Source: Novosphingobium aureum
Lineage (GTDB): Bacteria > Pseudomonadota > Alphaproteobacteria > Sphingomonadales > Sphingomonadaceae
Reading direction: 5' to 3'
NCBI RefSeq assembly: GCF_015865035.1
Contig: NZ_JADZGI010000001.1
Coordinates: 186,001 to 250,000 of the forward strand
DNA: 64,000 nucleotides
Position 1 is the first letter of the stretch, and each line of letters starts with the position of its first letter. The notes beneath the pieces are model-generated. The model was not told where the DNA came from and made no database searches. It saw only the letters and a list, made by a program, of their open reading frames with translations. Below, in pieces: positions 58,721-64,000 of the stretch. The position numbers and the translations under genes were made by a program.

Positions 58721-59974
58721 TCAGGCGGCGACCGTTAACCCCTTTTCGAGAAAGGGAGGTGCCAGCATTTGGTAAACGTCTCGATAACGACGCGCGTTCA
58801 CGGACCAGTCGTGGCGCTCGCGCACATGGGCCAGCCCTGCACTGCGGTAAGCGGGCCAGGAATCGCGTTGTTCCAGAAGCTTGGCGATAGCCTCGGCGCA
58901 AGCTGCGGGATCGTCGGGGGTGAACAGCACGCCAGTGCGCCCATGCTCGACGAGCTCGCGGTGTCCGCCCACGTCGCTGGCGGCGACGAGCTTGCCCTGC
59001 GCCATCGCCTCAAGCGGCTTGAGCGGGGTGACGAGATCGGTGAGGCGCGAGCGCTTGCGCGGATAGGCGAGCACGTCGGTCAGCGCATAATAGCGCTCGA
59101 CCTCGTCGTGCGGCACGCGGCCGACGAAGCGGATCGCATGAGCGGCGGGGGAAGCCTGTGCCTGCGCCCGCAAGGCCTCGGCGCGCGGGCCGCCGCCGAC
59201 CAGCAGCAGGCGGGCGTCGGGCTGGCGTGCGAGGATCCTCGGCATCGCCGCGATCAGCTCGTCGAGGCCCTCGTAGTCGTAGAAGCTGCCGATGAACCCG
59301 ATCACCGGGCAGGTGCGGCCATCGACCTCGAAGCCGAGCTCCCGTGCGAGGGCGGCATTGCGCCACACCGGCTTGCCGAACAGCGAGAGATCGACGCCGT
59401 TGGGCATGACCGTGACCTTGTGCGCAGGGGTCCCGCGCGCGAGCAGGTCGGAGCGCAGCCCCTCGCAGATCGTCACCACCGCATCGGCTCCTGCGATCAC
59501 CCGTTCCTCGAGCCAGCGCGTGAGCCGGTATTTCGCCGAGCCTTCGCGTCCGGTCCCGTTGCCCACTGCCGCGTCCTCCCAGAAGGCGCGGATTTCGTAG
59601 ACCAGCGGAATCGCGTGGCGACGCGCGACGCGCAGCGCGGCTGCACCGCACAGCGCCGGCGAATGGGCATGGAGCACGTCGGGCCGCCAGCGCTCGAGCA
59701 CCGCCTCGATGCCGCGCTCGAAGGCGTTGACCTCGTTCCACTCGCGCCACACGGGCGGACCCTTGGCGAGCCCCGTGCTGCGGTGGAAGACGAGCCCGGC
59801 GCTTTCCTCGATGCGCGGACCCTTGGCGTAATGGCGCAGGCCCGTCACGCCCATGACGTCGTAGCCCATCGCCTGCTGCGCCTTGAGGATCGCGCGCGTG
59901 CGAAAGGCATAGCCGCTTTGCAGCGGCAGCGAGTGGTCGAGCACGTGGAGAATGCGCGGCTGGCGTATTGTCAT
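58721..59974 (-). CDS. Exosortase-A-associated GT4-type glycosyltransferase
   Basis: A 417-residue GT-B glycosyltransferase. The N-terminal opening ILHVLDHSLPLQSGYAFRTRAIL is characteristic of the TIGR04063 group associated with PEP-CTERM/exosortase A systems. The C-terminal GT4 domain shows VIGFIGSFYDYEGLDELIAA, LLLVGGGPRAEAL, FVGRVPHDEVERYY, and the donor-binding TPLKPLEAMAQGKLVAASDVGGHRELV (E/x7/E type). It would transfer a nucleotide sugar to a lipid-linked or extracellular glycan. It is divergent from the small protein gene and ligase at 60.0-61.7 kb, a probable shared locus; no exosortase gene is visible in the window. Confidence 0.87.
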   Translation of the reverse strand: MTIRQPRILHVLDHSLPLQSGYAFRTRAILKAQQAMGYDVMGVTGLRHYAKGPRIEESAGLVFHRSTGLAKGPPVWREWNEVNAFERGIEAVLERWRPDVLHAHSPALCGAAALRVARRHAIPLVYEIRAFWEDAAVGNGTGREGSAKYRLTRWLEERVIAGADAVVTICEGLRSDLLARGTPAHKVTVMPNGVDLSLFGKPVWRNAALARELGFEVDGRTCPVIGFIGSFYDYEGLDELIAAMPRILARQPDARLLLVGGGPRAEALRAQAQASPAAHAIRFVGRVPHDEVERYYALTDVLAYPRKRSRLTDLVTPLKPLEAMAQGKLVAASDVGGHRELVEHGRTGVLFTPDDPAACAEAIAKLLEQRDSWPAYRSAGLAHVRERHDWSVNARRYRDVYQMLAPPFLEKGLTVAA

Positions 59975-60040
59975 GCTGGGAATCCCTAGAAGAGAACGCT
60001 TAACGTGGCGTCAACCGCAACCTGCTTTAAGGCATCGCGA

Positions 60041-60313
60041 ATGGTCGACATCCTAGCCCTTGCCCTGTCCCACGGCCTGCTTGCGCTGGCCGTCTGGCGC
60101 CTTTTGTCGCGCGACGACCTCGACGTCGAATCGCTGGTCGGGACCGGGCCGTCGGATGAGGCACAAGCGCGCGGAGCGAACGAGGCAGATGGATCGGGCA
60201 AGCCCGCGCCCCGGCGCGCGATGCGTACGCGCAGCGCTGCCTCGCGGCGCATGATCGTGCCGGGACGACCGGACGGCGAAGCCCCCCCGCACGGGAAGGG
60301 CGACGATGCTTAA
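60041..60313 (+). CDS. Small membrane protein preceding the O-glycosylation ligase
   Basis: A 90-residue protein: one N-terminal hydrophobic helix (MVDILALALSHGLLALAVWRLL) then a polar, Arg-rich tail (SESL-type segment, then RRAMRTRSAASRRM). Nothing identifies its function. I chose the ATG at 60041, with AAGG 8 bp upstream. Its stop TAA at 60311-60313 overlaps the first bases of the ligase gene (ATG 60306), so translation is coupled and the protein may partner with the ligase. Confidence 0.6.
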   Translation: MVDILALALSHGLLALAVWRLLSRDDLDVESLVGTGPSDEAQARGANEADGSGKPAPRRAMRTRSAASRRMIVPGRPDGEAPPHGKGDDA

Positions 60314-61724
60314 CCTGGCGCTGACGGGCTTTTTCCTGTTCCTGCTGATCCTGGGGACGCGACGGCCGTTCATCTGGATCCTTTGCTATCTCTATATCGA
60401 CATCGTCGCGCCGCAGATCATCTCGTGGGGATTTCTTTCCCAGATTCCGACTTCGCTGATCGCCTTCCTCGCCGCCTTCGCGGGCTGGCTGGTGTTCGAC
60501 GACAAGCGCGACAGCCGCTTCACCTGGCGTCAGGGCGTGCTTATCGTGCTCTTCGTCTACTGCGGCATCACCACGCTCACCGCCGACTATCCGGCAGAGG
60601 CACTGGAGAAATGGGCCTGGGTGTGGAAGGCGCTGATCTTCGCGATCTTCCTGCCCTTCACCTTGCGCACGAGGCTTCGCATCGAGGCGGTTGCGCTGGC
60701 GATGGTGCTTTCGGCCAGCGCGCTGATCATCGACGGCGGTATCAAGACCGCGATGGGCGGGGGCGGTTACGGCGCGCTGCGTATCTTCGTCGAGAACAAC
60801 ACCGGGCTCTACGAGGGCTCGATCCTCTCGACCGTGGCGATTGCGATCATCCCGCTGGTCGCGTGGCTGGTGCGTCACGGCACGATCTTTCCCGACAGCT
60901 GGCCTTCGCGCATCTTCGGGGCGGCGCTGGTCTTCGCCTGCGTGCTGATCCCGGTCGGGACCCAGGCGCGCACCGGGCTGGTCTGCCTTGCCGTGCTATG
61001 CCTGCTCTACTTGCGCACCGCCCGGCACAAGGTGCTGATCATCGCGGGCATGGCGCTTGCGGGCGTGGTCGCGGTGCCGTTCCTGCCCCAGTCCTTCGTC
61101 CAGCGCATGGACACGATCGAGAACCATCAGGCAGACCAGTCGGCGAGCACGCGCCTTGGCGTATGGAAATGGACGCTGGGCTACGTGCGCGACCATCCGC
61201 TCGGCGGCGGCTTCGAGGTCTATCTCTCGAGCCGGGTCTCGTACGACACCGTCGTCACCGAGACCACCGGCGCGCTGACCACGGTCACGCGCCAGCAGGT
61301 CGTCGAGGAGGGCCGCGCGTTCCACTCGAGCTACTTCGAGATGCTGGGCGAGCAGGGCTACCCGGGGCTCGCGCTGTGGCTGCTGCTGCAAATTTCCGGG
61401 CTGTGGCAGATGGAAGTGCTGCGGCGCCGCTATAAGACATGCAAGGACCCGCAAGAGGCCTGGGTCGCGCCGCTCGCGAACGCGCTCCAGCTCACGCATG
61501 TCGCCTATCTGGTCGGCTCGCTCTTCGTAGGCATCGCCTTCCAGCCGTTCATCCTGATGCTCGTGGGTCTGCAATGCGGGCTGTGGAGCTATCTGAAGCG
61601 GATCGGCCAGGGACGCACCGGAGTACCGGCGCGCTCCGGGGCAGCCGACGAAGGGGCCGCGAACGACCGCTCCCGAAGGGCCCCGCGCACGATGCGTCTG
61701 GGGCCCGAAAGCCGTTCATCATGA
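60306..61724 (+). CDS. Exosortase-A-associated O-glycosylation ligase-like membrane protein
   Basis: A 472-residue polytopic protein with about ten to twelve hydrophobic segments and a large periplasmic loop carrying the Wzy/WaaL-type pattern (GTQARTGLVCLAVLCLLYLRT, and FHSSYFEMLGEQGYPGLALWLLL). It matches the TIGR03097 group of putative O-glycosylation ligases tied to exosortase A. Such proteins polymerise or ligate lipid-linked oligosaccharides at the periplasmic face. The last 40 residues are hydrophilic, Arg- and Ala-rich. It overlaps the small gene upstream by 8 bp and lies divergent from the glycosyltransferase. Confidence 0.87.
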   Translation: MLNLALTGFFLFLLILGTRRPFIWILCYLYIDIVAPQIISWGFLSQIPTSLIAFLAAFAGWLVFDDKRDSRFTWRQGVLIVLFVYCGITTLTADYPAEALEKWAWVWKALIFAIFLPFTLRTRLRIEAVALAMVLSASALIIDGGIKTAMGGGGYGALRIFVENNTGLYEGSILSTVAIAIIPLVAWLVRHGTIFPDSWPSRIFGAALVFACVLIPVGTQARTGLVCLAVLCLLYLRTARHKVLIIAGMALAGVVAVPFLPQSFVQRMDTIENHQADQSASTRLGVWKWTLGYVRDHPLGGGFEVYLSSRVSYDTVVTETTGALTTVTRQQVVEEGRAFHSSYFEMLGEQGYPGLALWLLLQISGLWQMEVLRRRYKTCKDPQEAWVAPLANALQLTHVAYLVGSLFVGIAFQPFILMLVGLQCGLWSYLKRIGQGRTGVPARSGAADEGAANDRSRRAPRTMRLGPESRSS

Positions 61725-61808
61725 TCGTGACACGGTTCCCCGGCCCAATGGTCGAGTTACCTAATAAATTACACGTATCATGGGATTAGCGCCGTCCTTC
61801 ACAGAGAA

Positions 61809-61841
61809 TTAACCTTTAACCTTCATTCCACCTATGGTTAA
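61809..61841 (+). promoter_or_regulatory. CtrA-type half-sites in the ctrA promoter
   Basis: TTAACC at 61809-61814 and again at 61816-61821 (7-bp period), then the inverted GGTTAA at 61836-61841, lie 73-105 bp before the ctrA ATG. CtrA binds TTAA-N7-TTAA-type elements, often with the TTAACC half. The group fits autoregulation. No GANTC (CcrM) site occurs in 61725-61913. Confidence 0.6.
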
Positions 61842-61913
61842 TAGATGGCCTTGGCCGTCTCGGGGCCGGACTGCTTCGGCAGGCCAGACAGGGGCAATGA
61901 AGGGGATACCCAA

Positions 61914-62609
61914 ATGCGAGTGCTGTTGATCGAGGACGAACCTACTACTGCGCGCGCTATTGAGCTGATGCTCACGGCCGAAGGGTTCAATGTCTATTCT
62001 ACGGATCTGGGCGAGGAAGGCCTCGATCTGGGCAAGCTCTACGACTACGATATCATCTGTCTCGACCTCAACCTGCCCGACATGCACGGGTACGACGTGC
62101 TCAAGAAGCTGCGCGTCGCCAAGGTCCAGACCCCGGTCCTGATCCTCTCGGGCATTTCCGAGATGGACTCCAAGGTCCGCTCGTTCGGCTTCGGTGCCGA
62201 CGACTACGTGACCAAGCCGTTCCACCGTGAAGAGCTGATCGCCCGCATCCACGCGGTCGTGCGCCGCTCCAAGGGCCACTCGCAGTCGGTCATCCGCACC
62301 GGCAAGCTGGTCGTCAACCTCGATGCCAAGACGGTCGAGGTCGACGGGGCCCGCGTGCACCTTACCGGCAAGGAATACGCGATGCTCGAGCTGCTCAGCT
62401 TGCGCAAGGGCACCACGCTGACCAAGGAAATGTTCCTCAACCACCTCTACGGCGGCATGGACGAGCCCGAGCTCAAGATCATCGACGTGTTCATCTGCAA
62501 GCTGCGCAAGAAGCTCAGCCATGCCTGCGGCGGCGCGAACTACATCGAGACCGTGTGGGGCCGTGGCTACGTGCTGCGCGATCCCGACGAGATGCAGGAA
62601 GTCGCCTGA
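61914..62609 (+). CDS. ctrA: Cell-cycle master response regulator CtrA
   Basis: A 231-residue OmpR-type response regulator. In the receiver domain, Asp51 in DIICLDLNLPDMHGYDVLK is the phosphorylation site, with LILSG and YVTKPF (Lys) present. The C-terminal winged helix has LTGKEYAMLELLSLRKGTTLTKEMFLNHLYGG, NYIETVWGRGYVLR and a basic recognition region. The length and the TGKEY/KGTTLTKEMFLNHLYGG segments are diagnostic of CtrA. It controls flagellar, pilus and division genes in related bacteria and is opposed by SciP, encoded at 1654. A strong Shine-Dalgarno (AAGGGGAT) precedes the ATG. Confidence 0.97.
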   Translation: MRVLLIEDEPTTARAIELMLTAEGFNVYSTDLGEEGLDLGKLYDYDIICLDLNLPDMHGYDVLKKLRVAKVQTPVLILSGISEMDSKVRSFGFGADDYVTKPFHREELIARIHAVVRRSKGHSQSVIRTGKLVVNLDAKTVEVDGARVHLTGKEYAMLELLSLRKGTTLTKEMFLNHLYGGMDEPELKIIDVFICKLRKKLSHACGGANYIETVWGRGYVLRDPDEMQEVA

Positions 62610-62660
62610 TCGCAAGGCCCGGGTGCGAATCGCTCCCGGAAAGGCGAATCGGTTCAAGCA

Positions 62661-62690
62661 CGGCCCGCTCTTTCGAGCGGGCCGTTTGCG
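62661..62690 (+). terminator. Intrinsic terminator of ctrA
   Basis: CGGCCCGCTC (62661-62670) pairs with GAGCGGGCCG (62675-62684), loop TTTC, with TTTGCGTTTT downstream; 51 bp after the ctrA stop. Confidence 0.88.
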
Positions 62691-62752
62691 TTTTGAGCGT
62701 CGATTCGCGGTGAAATGTTCTTCACCATCGATTAGCCGTGTCGACTAACCCC

Positions 62753-63445
62753 TCAGAGCAAAATCGCGAGGATCGAGAGCAGGCTTGCGGTCGCGATGGC
62801 ATTGAGCGCCATGCCAAGGCTCGCGAAGGCACCTGCGGTCGCATCGACCTGGAATGCACGCGCCGCGCCGATGCCGTGCGACGAGACGCCGAGTGCGAAG
62901 CCGCGGGTGCGGTAATCGCGCAAGGCGAGCAGGTTGAGCAGCGGCGTCGCGATCATCGCGCCCAGCACGCCCGAGATCAGCACGACGCTCGCCGCCAGTG
63001 CGGGAACGCCGCCCAGCTGCCCGGCGATGGCCATGGCGACCGGGGTCGTCGTCGCGCGTGGGGCGATCGAGGCGATGATCTCGACAGGGGCACCGAACAG
63101 CCAGACGATCCCGGCGCCGCACACGATCGAGGTCACCGCGCCCGCGCCGAGCGCCAGCGCGATCGGCACCGCCATGCGGGCGATGCGCTCGCGCTGCTGC
63201 CACACCGGCACCGCCAGCCCGACGACCGCCGGGCCGAGCAGGAAGCTGATCGGGAAGGTCGCCGCCGAATAGGTCGCATAGGGCGTCCCCGTCGCGGCGA
63301 GCAGGCCGATCAGCACGGGCGTGCTCCAGAGCACCGGGTGAAGCAGCGGATGGCGCCCGCAGCGGCGCGAGAGCGTGTCGAAGGCCTCGAACACGCCGAG
63401 CGTCACCGTCAGCCAGAACAGCGTATCGGTCAGCAAGCCGGTCAT
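62753..63445 (-). CDS. lrgB: LrgB-type antiholin-like membrane protein
   Basis: A 230-residue membrane protein of the LrgB/CidB family with about seven hydrophobic segments, including TFPISFLLGPAVVGLAVPVW, PRATTTPVAMAIAGQLGG and SSHGIGAARAFQ, all family marks. LrgAB proteins modulate murein hydrolase activity or act as pyruvate/glycolate-type transport factors in some bacteria; the role in sphingomonads is not established. Its ATG overlaps the lrgA stop by 4 bases (ATGA), so the two are translated together. Confidence 0.9.
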   Translation of the reverse strand: MTGLLTDTLFWLTVTLGVFEAFDTLSRRCGRHPLLHPVLWSTPVLIGLLAATGTPYATYSAATFPISFLLGPAVVGLAVPVWQQRERIARMAVPIALALGAGAVTSIVCGAGIVWLFGAPVEIIASIAPRATTTPVAMAIAGQLGGVPALAASVVLISGVLGAMIATPLLNLLALRDYRTRGFALGVSSHGIGAARAFQVDATAGAFASLGMALNAIATASLLSILAILL

Positions 63446-63846
63446 CGTGCCGCCTCCTCGCTGCTGCCCTGCTTTGCGGTCGGCGAAGGCGCGTCGGGAT
63501 CGACCGCGACGAAGCGCACCAGCGCCCAGCGGAACACCAGTGCGGTGACGACTATGGTCATGACGGTCGAGACCAGCGTCGCGCTGAGCAGGGCGGCGCC
63601 GTAGCGCGAGAGGACGGGCCCCTCGTCGATCAGCCCCACCGCTGCGGGGACGAACATCACCGCGAGGTGCGCGGTCAGCCAGCCGGTCACCGCGACCAGC
63701 CGCGGTGTCTCGCGCCGCACCAGCGCCAGCCAGCCGAGCAGCAGGACCATGCCGATGACCGATCCGGGCAGGGCAAGCCCGGTGAGGCGGTGGATCGCTT
63801 CGCCCGCGAGCTGGCAGGCGAGCAGGAGGAAGATGGCGGGCAGCAT
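63442..63846 (-). CDS. lrgA: LrgA-type holin-like membrane protein
   Basis: A 134-residue protein of the CidA/LrgA family: four hydrophobic segments with LLLACQLAGEAIHRLTGLALPGSVIGMVLL at the start and VMFVPAAVGLIDEGPVL in the middle. The C-terminal tail is polar and Ala/Ser-rich. Start 63846 puts the first membrane segment at the N-terminus; the open frame upstream to 63981 is not family-like. It is co-transcribed with lrgB downstream. Confidence 0.85.
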   Translation of the reverse strand: MLPAIFLLLACQLAGEAIHRLTGLALPGSVIGMVLLLGWLALVRRETPRLVAVTGWLTAHLAVMFVPAAVGLIDEGPVLSRYGAALLSATLVSTVMTIVVTALVFRWALVRFVAVDPDAPSPTAKQGSSEEAAR

Positions 63847-64000
63847 GCGGGGGCCTTGGTCGATCAGTGGAAAGAACGCGTCTTCGGGTAAGTACCCTTG
63901 GCCTCCTTTAGGGCCTTCATGTGCAAGGTTTGCAATGGAGACTTTCGGCGAAAATGCACCGGGGCATCCTCGATGCGGCAATATCCGGCGCGCGCGAGCC

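Noticed and set aside
63847..64000. Possible start of a plus-strand gene at the right edge (ATGs at 63919, 63936 and 63954)
   Set aside because: Fewer than 30 codons are visible in each frame and none resembles a known N-terminus.

Overview
The window looks like chromosomal core sequence from a high-GC alphaproteobacterium of the order Sphingomonadales. A Novosphingobium/Sphingobium-like genus is the best guess. The basis is the CtrA/SciP cell-cycle pair, a TIGR01782-type TonB-dependent receptor, exosortase-A-associated glycan genes, an uncoupled PhaB reductase, and a gene order (ileS-lspA-DUF3035, rnd-lptC-lptA, leuS-lptE-holA) typical of that group. No 16S rRNA gene is present, so the genus is inferred. 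I saw no insertion sequence, prophage, CRISPR array or integrase.

1-16 kb: the edge of mnmA (tRNA thiolation), sciP, an RND efflux adaptor/permease pair, a DUF445 membrane protein with a GNAT acetyltransferase, a secreted protein with a TonB-C-like end, etfBA, sucC, a cysQ-like phosphatase, and a receiver-like protein with a Glu in place of the phospho-acceptor Asp. An 828-bp gene-poor stretch follows. It holds operator-like palindromes, an AT-rich island and an orphan promoter-plus-terminator unit that may be a small RNA. The OmpA-family lipoprotein gene lies beyond it.

16-31 kb: a CNNM/CBS transporter-like gene converges on a long minus-strand run (gpmA, purE, purK, folA, ribF, ileS, lspA, DUF3035 lipoprotein). 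Next come tRNA-Thr(GGT) and a two-gene TonB receptor/beta-propeller phytase operon preceded by a four-unit Pho-box-like array. A lytic transglycosylase gene follows.

31-48 kb: mostly envelope biogenesis: galU, murA, lptE, a bactoprenyl-sugar transferase, lptC and lptA. Among these are leuS, holA, phaB, ung, an RNase D-type exonuclease, a catalase and several small conserved or unknown genes.

48-64 kb: a chemoreceptor, gltBD (glutamate synthase), a 713-residue acidic membrane-anchored unknown protein, a divergent pair of exosortase-A-associated glycan genes, ctrA with CtrA-type half-sites in its promoter, and lrgAB. The last 154 bases hold nothing I can assign.

Most of the window is ordinary core genome. 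The most interesting signals are regulatory or small: the Pho-box array with a 5'UTR palindrome before the phytase operon, the orphan sRNA-like unit near 15.2 kb, the ATCAGT/ACTGAT operator cluster with the pseudo-receiver, and the large acidic two-TM protein.
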